Program-made: the position numbers and the translations under genes | The notes under the pieces: generated by a model | What the model was told of the DNA's origin: nothing | The model's input: only the letters and a program-made list of their open reading frames with translations | The model's database searches: none | Assembly (NCBI GenBank): GCA_021234155.1 | Contig: JAJEKV010000085.1 | Location: forward strand, 2,118,896 to 2,182,895 | Reading direction: 5' to 3' | DNA from: Isoetes taiwanensis | Lineage: Eukaryota; Streptophyta; Lycopodiopsida; Isoetales; Isoetaceae | DNA length: 64,000 bases | Part shown: positions 47,216 to 57,780 of the stretch, one piece after another | Layout: the number at the start of each line of letters is the position of its first letter | Numbering within the stretch: position 1 is the stretch's first letter

Positions 47216-48761
47216 AATGGCAACTCTCATTTGCTCTCATTGTGTGGAAGAACAAGAGAAAAATGTCTTCCCAATAGTGTGCCCAATTCGTTTGGTATTG
47301 GGAAAGGGTATTTTGGCAATGGTTAGGACTAAGATTTTGGTATGGTATTGTATAGAAAAGGGTATATTTAGCTAACTTTGAGGAGCTTAATTGGCTTAAA
47401 GCGGCCCAATTGTAGAACCGTATATTTCTAACTTAAGATTTCTATAGTTATGTATAGGTATTGTATAGAAAAACCGTAGAAGTCTGAGCTGGAGGGCGAG
47501 TTTTGACCCCAGATGACTCTAGGGTATCTTAGGTTGAATGGTTCAGTTTTCAGGTTATTTTTGGAAAGCCCTGGCGATGGCGGTGGAGCAGCCGAGTGGC
47601 GATGGCGGTGGAGCAGCTTTGGATGAAGGGACAAATGGGCCTGAAGGGCCAAAAGGGCTAAAAAGGCGGTTTGTTATTTTTTCATCTCTGTTTTACGCTT
47701 TACTTAGTTCAAGATGTTCCCGGCTAACTTCCAAATACTCGATTCCTTTGCTGTTTCGGCTTCTCCCACAGACAACACTGGATTATCCAGGCATGGCAGT
47801 GGTCGTTGGTGTATTTATTCTTCTGCCAGATGAGATTTGTTTCTGCTTATGCCACATAATTTGATTGCTGAAGAATCGGACAGATTGGGAAGAAGATCAG
47901 TCAGATATAGCACAGGCTTAACTGAGGGTTTGATGTAGCTTAGGAACAGAGTTCAAGTATTTTAAATGAGGGTTGTATGACCTCCAAATTCTCAAAACCT
48001 CCTATCACTTTGATTATGCATGGTACTTGCACTTCATACATGGTGTGGAAAGCTAACAAGCAAGTGCACAGAAATCACCAACGGCTTTCAAAATAATGGG
48101 ATCAATCTGCTATGTCCTTATGGTAACTTTTAATTATGTTCTATTTGTTTTGCTGTGACTGAAGGGGCTAAAGAAGTTCATCTTCCAAAACTACGGATGA
48201 TGAAAGCCTCAAACAAATTCTATTTTTTTCTGAAAATTCTAAACTTCTTGAAATTTCTGAGCTGAAATAGTTCATATAGATTTGTAACCGAGGAAAAACA
48301 TGCTTGGGTGAGCAGCTTATTAGATGTTTTAGGCATTTAGATGTTTGAATGAAAATTCGATGCCCAATGATATGGGCCTCACTTTTGTGTACTTGGCATT
48401 GCTTTATTATTGTACCTGTTTTTCTTAGTTGGATGGTTGTGCATGTTAATCCATTTGCAAAGACCAAGCAGATGCAGTCGGATGGGCAGCAGTTATTGCG
48501 GAGGTGCATAGCAAGTTTGTCAGAGTGGAAGGAGGGCTTCTCTTCAAGGTTTGATCTCAAAACTTATGGTGCTGCCTAGTCTGGCAGGGGGGTTCAAATC
48601 CCCTTAGAAACTGTGCTTTGAAAGGAGTTTATTCTGACTTACATATTGACTTATTGCAATAGTTAAAGAATCCTATGGTGAGCTGGAAAATGCCATTTGA
48701 CCCTATCATGGATTTGGCGGATGGTGTAGAATGCAGGTGAGGGAATATATAAGGGAATATT
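47216..48761. other. Spacer with possible relic exons
   Basis: Two plus-strand stretches look coding: 47577-47670 (ATG, MAVEQPSGDGGGAALDEG) and 48462-48548 (ADAVGWAAVIAEVHSKFVRV in one frame, followed by the donor-like AAGGTTTGA). They could be parts of an unrecognised gene; no complete model could be built. A T-arm-like GGGGTTCAAATCCCCT is at about 48585. Confidence 0.3.
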
Positions 48762-48814
48762 ATGGAGCGATAAGGAAAAATGAGCGATAAGGGCAAATGA
48801 GCGGTAAGGAATGG
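48762..48814. repeat. Three-copy 17-18 bp tandem repeat
   Basis: Variants of ATGAGCGATAAGG(AAAA), three times in a row, with a TATATAAG about 20 bp before it. It lies 70-125 bp before the next ORF. Confidence 0.75.
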
Positions 48815-48886
48815 ATTTCTTCTATTTTGGGTGGTGTCTATGGTTTTTCAATGCCTTATTTGTAGTGAATTTTTCAGAGGCCCTAT

Positions 48887-49525
48887 ATGGAAATCCATGA
48901 GCCTTCCGGATCTTCATCGGCCACTTCTGGGGCAGACAACCTGAGGGAAGCCGATCTGCAGCCGATTTGCATGGCCCAGATGCACGGAGGCGCTTTAAAA
49001 TAAGCGCCAACAGGATCTCTGAGTTTGGCGAGCCCTTCATTCAATCGCAGCGGCATAAGCCTGGTAGATGAGGATAAATGTGAAGAAGATAAGCTTGAGG
49101 GTTCTTATTTGTGGGAAGTAGATGATTTTTTCTTGCCCGACATGCACGCGGGGACAGGGGAAAGATTGAAGGACTCTACATTGTTACGATATATCTCAAG
49201 ATTCGTTAATGGGGAGATAATCGTCTTCTTGAGAACTTTCGGTCAAAAAGGTGCGAGTTTGTCTATTACATCCGTGCATTATGCATGTTCGGAACCATTC
49301 CCAATTGGCATCAAACACCGAAAGGGTGATAGCAATTCATGGGATGTTGTGTTACAATATTTTGACGACCAAGCCGGTCTGCATGCGAGCAATATGTTAA
49401 ATTTTTTAGGCTGGCGGCTTGACTCACCCAAGGTTGGAAGGGGGGTCGATAACATGGAAGTCATTGCCTTGTTGGATCAGTGCGGCAGGGGATTGAAAGA
49501 GCATGAAATTGACGACGAAGGTTGA
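48887..49525 (+). pseudogene. Unrecognised ~212-residue protein with one in-frame stop
   Basis: ATG at 48887 (MEIHEPSGSSSATSG). The same frame runs to TGA at 49525 with a single TAA at 49001-49003. After the stop: GSYLWEVDDFFLPDMHAGTG, LLRYISRFVNGEIIVFLRTF, DSNSWDVVLQYFDDQ, NMLNFLGWRLDSP. The uninterrupted part is 174 codons. The Ser-rich start recalls the coiled-coil genes at 52.4-55.2 kb, and its 3' flank matches sequence downstream of the first of those genes, so they may share an origin. No known domain. Confidence 0.5.
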
Positions 49526-49536
49526 GATATGTTTTC

Positions 49537-49610
49537 CAACTTGTATCGGTAAAATTATTTATGTACAGATTGTCCTTCCGAAATTCCTAATAAAAATTAT
49601 TTTATTTGTA
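49537..49610 (+). promoter_or_regulatory. 3' flank shared with 53042-53108
   Basis: TGTATCGGTAAAATTA, AGATTGT, CCGAAATT and AATAAAAATTAT occur in the same order in both places. AATAAAAA looks like a poly-A signal. Confidence 0.65.
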
Positions 49611-49613
49611 TTT

Positions 49614-49680
49614 ATTCACATCACGCGAAATACATCAGTCTGATTTTCTGTCATATCTAGGTTTTCGCGTCGTGTGATAT
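49614..49680. repeat. Hairpin module downstream of the 48.9-kb ORF
   Basis: TCACATCACGCGAAA and TTTTCGCGTCGTGTGATA are inverted copies about 65 bp end to end. Confidence 0.75.
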
Positions 49681-49689
49681 CTATCTCGA

Positions 49690-52250
49690 AGAAATGAAAT
49701 ATTATTGGAAAAAGACAATTCTGTGGCAAGGTCCTATATAGCACATATGTTGGCCGATAAAAAAAAAAAAATGATTAAAGTTCACGGGAACGAACAAAAT
49801 CTAGGACTACTACAGCCAGCCCAGACAAAAGGTTTTATGGGCCTAAGTGCAAAAAACCGGAAAAACCCTTATTAACATCGTCCGCAGACCATGATAAAAA
49901 TGTGAATAACTAGAGATCATGGCAACAAAAATGAAAAAACCTCAAATATAAGGAGTCAAATGCACCCACAAATGCACAAGACAAAATGAGTACCATAGAA
50001 CAAATTGGGATACAATGCAAGACTCGCTTAATGCAGAAATCCGCAAAACCTTGAAAGATAGCACTAGGACCAATATCAAATGTGAACCGACCTAGTAATG
50101 GTAGTAGCTTGAAAAAACTTGTAGGGGCGCACTAGAACATGAATTGACAAGAAACTTTACGAACCCATGCTCAACTATAAGATAGTATGCATACAGTCGT
50201 GAAATGTAATTACCGTCACAATGAGTAACTCATTGCATATCATGCGATCAAACCTCGATCCAAAACAAGAGAAGTTAGAATAATATCAATAATGAAGGTT
50301 CCTTATGGGCCATATTTATTATCCTTGTTCATGTATGAGCACCAAATGTGCAAAATAAATATTAATAAAGGATTTCTAAAAACAACAACGCGTATCAAAA
50401 AACCAACCAAAACAGTAACAAACAAGGAAACAATCAGTCAAAGGCATCCAAACCTCCAACAACCAATTAGAATATGTACACATACATCATATGAAGGATA
50501 GGCGAGTGCAAGATACAAATATACAACCATAAAATACCTGTGACACAAATAACCCATGAATTTACATGCACCATACCACCTCAGGTATCTAGACAATTAG
50601 AACGTGCCGCATAAAGATGCTTACTAACATGGAAAGTGCATAGCCACAACCCCAGGCTAGACCTAGTATTCTAAACCAAATGGCGATAAATAAAAGAGGG
50701 CAAAATGAAACCCATGAAACCGCTCCAAGTTCAAGACACTTTAATAAAATAACGCACCTGATGCACGCGGCCACAAGTAATTCGAACGACGTATTAAACC
50801 ATGGAAGAATCTAATCCAAACGAGAAGCTTAAAGGAAGTCGTGACGGTTAACTCCTGCCGCATAAATTTGGGATTGAATCAAAAGGATGTTGATCGAAGA
50901 TGCCACTATAAGTTCAAGATGAAGGATCTGTGTGTATTTTTTATGCAATAAAAAACAGAGCAATTTAGTTAATAGAACTTAGACAAGTGCGTGTAATACG
51001 TGTATCTACCGATGCATAAAATCAAACTATTTCGAAACAAGAGGCACCAAAAACGAAAAAACGAACCTCAATTGGACTTGAAATGCAAAAACGCAAAATT
51101 ATACCTTAGTTGGACTCGAACTCTAGTTTGAGAGATCTTTCAAAAAGAAAAAATATTAAGCCAAAAAATACCATTGGACGAATTTGATTGAAAAGGTGAG
51201 CACCCGATAAGCGGGTGGCTCACCTACTAACCCGATAAGCCATTGAATCACAGCAGAAGCTGCCGGTCTGCCCACTAACTGATCCGAGCTGCCTTCTGGA
51301 GGGCTGACACGTGGCGGAGTCAAAAAGTACGGAAGCGGCAAATCGATAAGGAGCTGAGTTACAGGCTTGGTACAGGCTGGAAGCCGCAGATGGAAAAGAG
51401 GTCGAATACAGCCCCAAATCGAAGCATGGCAGATCGAAATTGCGGCTGATAAATGGATTTTAAGAGCCAAGGAGAATCCGGTAGATTGATACCTGCACAA
51501 ACGTCTTAAGCCGTATCTATATACCCACAGAAACAAAAAATCCACTCTTAGACAGATCAACGATTTCACAGAGATACTACCCGATTCAAAAAACAAACAA
51601 TACCCGATCCAAAAAACAAACAAAGTCTTAAAGCTGACCTTATCGGAACAGAAGCAAATTATTTTAAAGATAACGGCGATGATCTAGATAAATCAAGGAA
51701 GAGAGCAGAAAAAAGAAAACTTGATGCAAACGGAATCCAGAGAATGGAAAAATCGAGAGCCCCAACTGCAAAAAACAAATATAACCAACGAAGAATAGAA
51801 GATACTTAAGGCTCATCCTATATAAAACTTATCTGATTGGATTGCAACGACTCCAAAGAACTCTGTCTAGCTGACCCAGCACCCCAATCAAGCTCCACCG
51901 ATAAGAGGGTTGCAACCCAGGAATCCAGCCAGGCATAGGCACAAGAAATTCAGAGAATCAACGGCATGAAGGCAAAAACTATGGGATGGATCCTCCCATC
52001 GTCAATATACTAGATGCTCCAGATATCGAGCCAGAAAGACAGCACACACAAAAGAACCACGCAATTTGATAGAGTACCAAAGCATAGTGCAGGGAGTGAG
52101 GGAAACTAGTAAACTAGTAGGCTAGAAGAGAAGGAGAAAACTAGCAGAAAACTAGCTCAAGAGAACGCCGATGAGGAAGAAGCAGAAGAAACACGTATAT
52201 AAAGGAAAAAAGGGGCTCAAAATAGCAGATGACGTCCCTTGCCAAAGAAT
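49690..52250. other. Intergenic, no supported gene
   Basis: AT-rich. The minus-strand frame 51156-51623 (155 codons) has no recognisable domain and the composition of chance coding. It includes a GC-rich hairpin at 51195-51224. Confidence 0.5.
51195..51224. other. Inverted repeat
   Basis: GGTGAGC/ACCCG pairs with CGGGT/GGCTCACC around ATAAG: a strong 12-bp stem with one bulge. Confidence 0.6.
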
Positions 52251-52253
52251 GGC

Positions 52254-52278
52254 GGTTCTATTGCTCCGCAATAGAACC
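52254..52278. other. Perfect 11-bp hairpin before coiled-coil unit 1
   Basis: GGTTCTATTGC and GCAATAGAACC around a TCC loop, 25 bp before the short hairpin module and about 60 bp before the TATA box. Confidence 0.7.
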
Positions 52279-52300
52279 TTGACATTAATTTATTTATTCC

Positions 52301-52329
52301 TCACACGACGCGAGAAGCAACTCGTGTGA
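52301..52329. repeat. Short hairpin module before unit 1
   Basis: TCACACGACGCGAGAAG then CTCGTGTGA: the module ends without most of the interior (29 bp rather than ~66). Confidence 0.65.
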
Positions 52330-52336
52330 CTCATGT

Positions 52337-52345
52337 TATAAATAG
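52337..52345 (+). promoter_or_regulatory. TATA box of unit 1
   Basis: TATAAATAG, 96 bp before the ATG at 52433; followed by a CTTCCGCCTT-rich leader. Confidence 0.7.
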
Positions 52346-52432
52346 AAGACCGATGTCCACGCTGACCTCCGATCGCCTTCCGCCTTTTGCTCATCTTCTA
52401 CTTCCGGCTTCCGCCTTCCACCTTCTGCTCCG

Positions 52433-52815
52433 ATGGCATCATCATCTTCCTCGGCAAGCGACCCACGCCAAGATAGCACTCCCCACCCCCCAGAGCTGCC
52501 CGTGGACATCACCCTTGCAGTGGTGATGAAGAGATTCAAGGAGATCCATGATGAAAACAACCGTCTCGTCGCCGAGAACAATGAGGCGGTCGACAGATTA
52601 GCCTTCACGAGGGAGCTGCTGCCGAGCGAGACGTTGAGCTCGTGGAAACATTCGCCATGTACCAAGAGGCGGCGAGCCGCGGGGGCGAAGCGGTTGAAAC
52701 CGCTCACATGATTTCGCGAGCCTTAGAAGATATGGAGAAGAAGCTCGAGCTGCGCCGATGGAGGATGAGAACGCTGCTTGACCTTCACGCTGCAGAGGAC
52801 ATGAAAATTAGCTAG
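52433..52815 (+). pseudogene. Coiled-coil gene unit 1 (one frameshift)
   Basis: ATG gives MASSSSSASDP, then LPVDITLAVVMKRFKEIHDE and NNRLVAENNEAVDRL. A one-base shift near 52600 moves the frame to ERDVELVETFAMYQEA, then ISRALEDMEKKLELRRW and TAG at 52813-52815. About 127 residues, mostly charged helix with coiled-coil character after a Ser-rich start. Alignment with unit 2 places the indel at the same spot (IHEG in unit 2), so the frameshift is secondary or a consensus error. Function unknown. Confidence 0.6.
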
Positions 52816-52928
52816 AGGATCATGAAGATCCCTAGCCGTTGTATCTATCTATTTTTTGCTTCAAAAGAAAGTTTTCTCTATTTTTGCTTCTATCCCGTTG
52901 TTCCAATGTATGTTACGTTTTATTAAAA

Positions 52929-52998
52929 TATCACACCTACCTTGAAATGCCTTGCTTGCAATTAGGTAGCAATCTTTGGATTTAAGCGTCGTGTGATC
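52929..52998. repeat. Hairpin module after unit 1
   Basis: TATCACACC at the left and GCGTCGTGTGATC at the right, 70 bp, about 110 bp after the stop codon. Confidence 0.7.
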
Positions 52999-53041
52999 TC
53001 CATGCCGCTCTATTTTGCTTCAATGAGAAGTTCCATCTTTA

Positions 53042-53108
53042 GTTATGTATCGGTAAAATTACTTATGTATAGATTGTATCACCGAAATTATCAATAAAAA
53101 TTATCACA
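53042..53108 (+). promoter_or_regulatory. 3' flank copy matching 49537-49610
   Basis: Same ordered blocks as behind the 48.9-kb ORF, ending AATAAAAATTATCACAC; no ORF directly before it, so a gene body has probably been lost here. Confidence 0.6.
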
Positions 53109-53159
53109 CGAGCTTTCTACGGAAGAAAAGACGTTAGAAGAAGTAACGGTCCTTTTTCC

Positions 53160-53224
53160 TCACACACGGCGAGAAGTAATAGTCCATTTTCCCCCGACCC
53201 ACGGCATCCTTTCAAGTCGTGTGA
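53160..53224. repeat. Hairpin module before unit 2
   Basis: TCACACACGGCGAGAAG and AAGTCGTGTGA, 65 bp, 25 bp before the TATA box. Confidence 0.7.
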
Positions 53225-53248
53225 CTCAAGCTACTACGAAATCCCCGT

Positions 53249-53257
53249 TATAAATAG
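53249..53257 (+). promoter_or_regulatory. TATA box of unit 2
   Basis: TATAAATAG, 94 bp before the ATG, with the same AGAACC/GAAGACC context as unit 1. Confidence 0.7.
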
Positions 53258-53342
53258 AAGACCTTCTATCTTGCCTTCGACCTCCGATCCTCTTCGCCTT
53301 CCGCCTTACGCTCATCTTCTCATCCTTACGCCTTCTCCTCCG

Positions 53343-53700
53343 ATGGCATCTTCATCCTCCTCCGACAGCGACCACGCCCCCCGAGCTGCCAGGACATCAC
53401 CCTTCTTTGGGTGATGAAGAGATTCAAGGAGGTTCACGACGAAAACAACCGTCTCGTCGCCGAGAAGATGGAGGCGGTGGACAAAGTTAGAATTCACGAG
53501 GGGGCTTTGCATGAGCGAGACCTTGAGCTCAGCAAGCAACATTAACCAGTACCGAGAGGCCAATAGCCGTAGGGTCGGTGGCGCGTTTTAACTGCACACA
53601 ATATTTCGCAGCGCTTAGAAGATATGGAGAAGAAGCTTCGAAATGGGAGGATGAGAACGCAGACTTTACGGCCCGACTACGGGATCATGAAGATCCGTAG
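53343..53700 (+). pseudogene. Coiled-coil gene unit 2 (multiply frame-broken)
   Basis: Tandem copy of unit 1: MASSSSSDSDHAP, then in other frames VMKRFKEVHDENNRLVAEK, VRIHEGALHERDLEL, LEDMEKKL and KWEDENADFTARLRDHEDP to TAG at 53698. It lacks about 20 bp after the Ser-rich start relative to unit 1. It preserves the C-terminus that unit 1 reads in a different frame, which shows the ancestral protein ended with an acidic/basic helix of this type. Confidence 0.6.
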
Positions 53701-53783
53701 CCATTGTATATAAATTTTTGTTTCAAAGAAAAATTTGCTATGTTTCTTGCTTCTATCTGTTCTCTTGTTTTGTTTTATTAAAA

Positions 53784-53849
53784 GATCACCACGACCAAAT
53801 GCCATTCTTGCAATTAGGTAGCAATCAATGGATTTCCCGTCGTATGATC
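53784..53849. repeat. Hairpin module after unit 2
   Basis: GATCACCACGACC and CCGTCGTATGATC, 66 bp, 84 bp after the stop, in the same position as the module after unit 1. Confidence 0.7.
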
Positions 53850-54220
53850 TCCACAACGTACACCTCGTTGTATGTATAAATTCCTAATTTATTAATGGAA
53901 AAGTATATTTAACACAAATATCTAGCTAGATTATGTGATAACTTGCGGTAAATGCGAATTTGCATGTGGATGACAACGTCTATTCACATACGTGGCTTGT
54001 GGATGACAACGTCATGCCAAGGACGTGGCATCTTATTGCCACAATAACACCGTCTTTTATGCGGCCCGCATACAAGATGCGGCTAGGATATGACGGATCC
54101 CATGATGATGCGAACATAGGCTACCGTTGCCTAATTGCATGCTATAATTTTGCCTCGTGGGATTATTACACAACTTTATCGGTACTGCAAACCGTAGATT
54201 CCAACGATATCTCTAGTTTC

Positions 54221-54228
54221 TATATAAA
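54221..54228 (+). promoter_or_regulatory. TATA box of unit 3
   Basis: TATATAAA, 97 bp before the ATG at 54318. Confidence 0.65.
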
Positions 54229-54317
54229 ACGTCGGAGGCCTTTGTCTTCTCCTATCCGCCATCTCTGTTCTACCACATCCGCCCTCGATCATCTCTCCTG
54301 TTCTCCCATCACTTTCA

Positions 54318-54731
54318 ATGGCCTCCACTCGGTTCCATCCCTCGCCGAGATCTTGTCTCAAGTTTTGGTCAAGGAAATTCGAAACATTCGTCTTTGAAGT
54401 GGAGGAACGGATCCGCCTTCTAAAAGAAAAGAATGATGAAGACGCCGCCAAGCTTGGTTGCTTGGCGCAGAGGAAAAGGCCGCCTTCTGAGGGGAGGTGA
54501 TTTTAGTCTTGACAATCAGCGGGCTGCCTTGGGCCGCCAATTGCGCTACCACGATATAACCTCCAAGAGGCTTAGGGCCGCAATCGGCGGGAGGGCTGCC
54601 CGAGCCCAACTCGATGGCGGGAAGATAAGGTTGCGGAATATGAGAACGTGGTTTCGCGGCGAGCAATCATGTTGGAGGAGCGAGAAAAAATTATCACTGC
54701 CCTCCAGGAAGAGCTTGCCCGGCGATCATAG
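54318..54731 (+). pseudogene. Coiled-coil gene unit 3 (frame changes inside)
   Basis: MASTRFHPSPRSCLKFW, then FEVEERIRLLKEKNDEDAAK, then after two frame changes SLDNQRAALGRQLRYHDI and WREDKVAEYENVVSRRAI, LEEREKIITALQEELARRS to TAG at 54729. Start and stop are in register over 138 codons, so compensating indels (or errors) lie between. Heptad-like charged helices throughout. More diverged than units 1 and 2. Confidence 0.5.
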
Positions 54732-54881
54732 GCATCGGGCTCCTCCTAGAGGGGCCCGTTTTTTTTTTTAATGTTTGTAATGGTTTTATTTCTCAATGGG
54801 AAAAGTTTTTGACAAATGTGCCGAATATTACGTTTCCTATTTTTAATTTTCAATATCCGTGGTAGAGAGAATGACAAGACA

Positions 54882-54947
54882 GATCACACGAAGCGAAACC
54901 CTTCATAGGGTTTTAAAGCTCGTGTGCAGATTTCGCGTGGTGTGATA
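54882..54947. repeat. Hairpin module after unit 3
   Basis: GATCACACGAAGCGAAA and TTTCGCGTGGTGTGATA, 66 bp, with a second inner inverted pair AAACCCTT/AGGGTTT. Confidence 0.8.
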
Positions 54948-55088
54948 TACAGTGTAGTTAGAATAGTTATTAATGTGTTCCAGCGGACAGTACCATTAAT
55001 GTGTTCTAGCGGACAACCGGCGAGAATCCGCTTCGACCGCATGCGGCCGGCCCGAAAGTGTGTTTAATATGTTCAAAAAGCTAATATG

Positions 55089-55096
55089 TATAAATT
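55089..55096 (+). promoter_or_regulatory. TATA box of unit 4
   Basis: TATAAATT, 92 bp before the ATG at 55181. Confidence 0.65.
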
Positions 55097-55180
55097 GAGG
55101 TCCTTGCATTGTGCTCCTTCCCGGTTAGAGTCTTTGCTCCTCACTTCTATAATCTTAACGTCCCCTCCCATTTGTCATCT

Positions 55181-55755
55181 ATGGCCTCCACATCCTCAAC
55201 CCGCCGATAAGGGAAAAACGCAAGAGGATAGAACTCCCTTCCGACATAGTGTTGGGTGTTCTAATGAAGAGGTTGAAGGAGCAAGGTGATCTTCTTAAGG
55301 AAAACGCCGCTACAATTCAGCAGAAAGAAGAAGAGAATGAATTCAACCTTCTCATGCTTCGTGCCGGAGAGGCAAATCAAAGTGTTGAATAGAAGGTCGG
55401 ACAGGATGACATGCCCCAACAACCTGCACCGAGGTGGTTATGGCGGCAACGGGATGCTAATTCAGGCGAAGAACACGTTGTGCTATTGGGACAGGAGCGG
55501 GACATGTACAAAGAGATGGTGGGCAGATTGGAGGAACGTTTGGATAGGGTGATTGCTCGCTTGAGGGGAAGAGATGAAGACGAAGACGAGGGGCGGGCTG
55601 ATGATGATGATGAAGATAATGAAGAAGAGCTCGCCTTTGGAGCAACAATGTGTCATTGTATTTTGTTTTTCAATGTAATATCTTTCACAACTTTCAAAAG
55701 TAACCCTTTTTATTATTATCTTGTAAAGCTTCACCGCGGCATCGAAGCCACATAA
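55181..55755 (+). pseudogene. Coiled-coil gene unit 4 with acidic tail (frame-broken)
   Basis: ATG gives MASTSSTRR; after a frame change ELPSDIVLGVLMKRLKEQGD aligns with the LPVDITLAVVMKRFKE of unit 1. It continues LLKENAATIQQKEEENEF, then in a third frame HVVLLGQERDMYKEMVGRLE, RLDRVIARLRGRDE and a run of D/E residues ending EEEL. The alignment to unit 1 over the MKR segment is what places it in the family. Stop uncertain (55755 in the last frame). Confidence 0.5.
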
Positions 55756-56249
55756 ATGCAAGCAATAGCGAACTCCAATTGTTACGCGCCGTATGATACA
55801 AATAAGATCACCACGGCCTTGAAGCTACAGGTTGTGCAAACAAGGTTGGAGGCAAGTACTTCGCGTGTGAACATGCTACACATTACAAGCATACTTTACG
55901 ATTCTTTGTCTCTTAGATCTCCACTTTGTTGCGATGCTAGTGGGGCCCTAGAACTTTGCCAAGCAACTTTCGTTTTCTCTTGACGTTATGCCAATGGTGT
56001 TTCGACTTCGGGTTGCTCCTTAAAGCGACCTTCTTGTAAATATTTAGCCATCGCCCTTCTATAAAACCACTCTGTCATCCGTCTTAGAGGGTTGGTTCCC
56101 ACATTTCCACCCCTCTTTGAGTATTACGATGAAAGGCTATTTTAGCTTGTTTATGCGACTTCTCCATGCCTTGTGCACTCCACACTGCTAGGCTTCCATA
56201 CTTCCTAAAAAACCAAGGTGCATGAGCCCAAAAGATGTGCAAACGTGAC
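55756..56249. other. Spacer, nothing recognised
   Basis: A short frame (55756-55983) of chance-like composition; no hairpin module found here. Confidence 0.5.
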
Positions 56250-57780
56250 TTCACTCTCTCCCCATGCGTCTATGAAAGCTTTAATAAATTTATTATTAAA
56301 CTTGCACGAACATTTCTCGCATCTTCTCTTGTGAGGTCCATTCTCACGAATGTATGGGAACAATTCGGACAATGCATCCCATGCTTTTTTTTTTCCTCAA
56401 TGCGAGCGAGGCCATGCGTGCGGTCTGCTCCGCATCAACCAGCAATTTTCCAAATTCATAGACCTTTTCTCCCATCTGGTTTCCGTTCAGAGCCTCTCTA
56501 TGATTCTTTATGAAGCGTCGAGCTTTCACCCCTCCAATTGACACCTTACGAGGCACACTTGTTCTTCCTGCCCGTTTCTCATCGAGCTCTAATCTTACAT
56601 TGCCACCATGCAAACACATTCGATAGAACATGTTCAACTCTCTGAATTCCTTCCTCTCTTCTCTTCTTGTCTGAAATGTTCCACACGAATCTGCAGCTCA
56701 AAAATATCATCTTGTCGATGATTCTCACAAAGCCGTGCAAAGTGCAGATATGAACCCTCTCTAATGGAATGGGGAAAATGCCATGGAACTTGGGATCTTC
56801 TTCTCCTCTATTAGGAGCATTTGCTTGGTTAAGGGACAAGGTTGAAACAGTCTTCCCAGGATTTTGACTTCCTTGCATGATTGCGGTCTGGACAACTTTT
56901 GCATGTTCCTTGTTCTCCTCCACTTATGTTGTACATTGCTTTCTCGGTTTTAAATTAGGCGCCAAGTGAAAAAATACTTTGTAAGATCCATAGTGATCTA
57001 CTTGCAATTTTTCCCCTCCCTCGAATCTAGATATTAGACTCGGGATGTCAGTTTGATTGAACACCCATTTCAATACCTCGTGGGTTTCTTTCTGAACTTT
57101 AAAGAGACCTAACCACCGGTGTCATCTTGATTGACATGAGAACCATTTTTCCATACGCTTCTTCTCCTCGTCAAGTCACCTCTACATCTTTTTGTTATTC
57201 TTGTTGCTCTTTGATTTAGCATGTGCAATTGCATTCTCAATTGCTCTATTCATGATGACAACGGATACCCTCTCATACTTCTCAAACTTGGTCAGTTCCA
57301 TTTCATCCAATTTTATGCAAACTTCAATCTCACCATTAGTTTCTGCAACTGTTAAGTCATAATATTTGACAAGGAATTGTAAGAGAGTAACCAGGTCAAC
57401 CCAAAGATTATTATGTTCATTCATTCCAACTATATCACAACAATCCTTGCCATTCTTATCTTTTTATGGCTATGGCGGGACCAAAGACATTCAACGTGGT
57501 GCATCTCTCCTAATATGGCATACACCATCTTTGTCCTAGTAACCCTTGTATTCTCGACAATTTGTGGGCGTGGAGGCGAATACTTTTTTTTGTGCCCATT
57601 CTTTTCAACGCCGTGGAATGGCTTGAATAGAGAAACGGTAACCAAACCCTCTTGATGCCTACATCATCACAAACAATCTGTACATCCAGCCTTCTAACTT
57701 CTTGTAGATCTCCCCTAGTACCATTTCCAATACCATCTTCTTGAGAGGGAGAGTTGTAGGGCTGACAAATCATGTCCACT
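56250..57780 (-). pseudogene. Decayed coding region, possibly TE-derived
   Basis: Successive minus-strand frames with protein-like content: 57779-57640 (EDGIGNGTRGDLQEVRRLDV, VWLPF), 57424-57182 (LQFLVKYYDLTVAETNGEIE, KYERVSVVIMNRAIENAIAH), 56923-56579 (FHGIFPIPLERVHICTLHGF, FVWNISDKKRREEGIQ) and 56637-56344 (KVSIGGVKARRFIKNHREAL, EFGKLLVDAEQTARMASLAL). The phrase 'PIPLxRVHICTLH' followed by a 'GGN...' strand resembles a family I associate with uncharacterised plant transposon-like proteins (uncertain). Stops and shifts between pieces show it is not intact. A coiled-coil stretch (IGQLQEKIQELEKS) lies upstream at about 58050. Confidence 0.45.

Noticed and set aside
48575..48605. tRNA gene
   Set aside because: A B-box-like GGTTCAAATCC without a convincing tRNA body.
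51156..51623. 155-codon minus-strand gene
   Set aside because: No domain, no homologue recognised, low-complexity hydrophobic composition and overlap with hairpin sequence.
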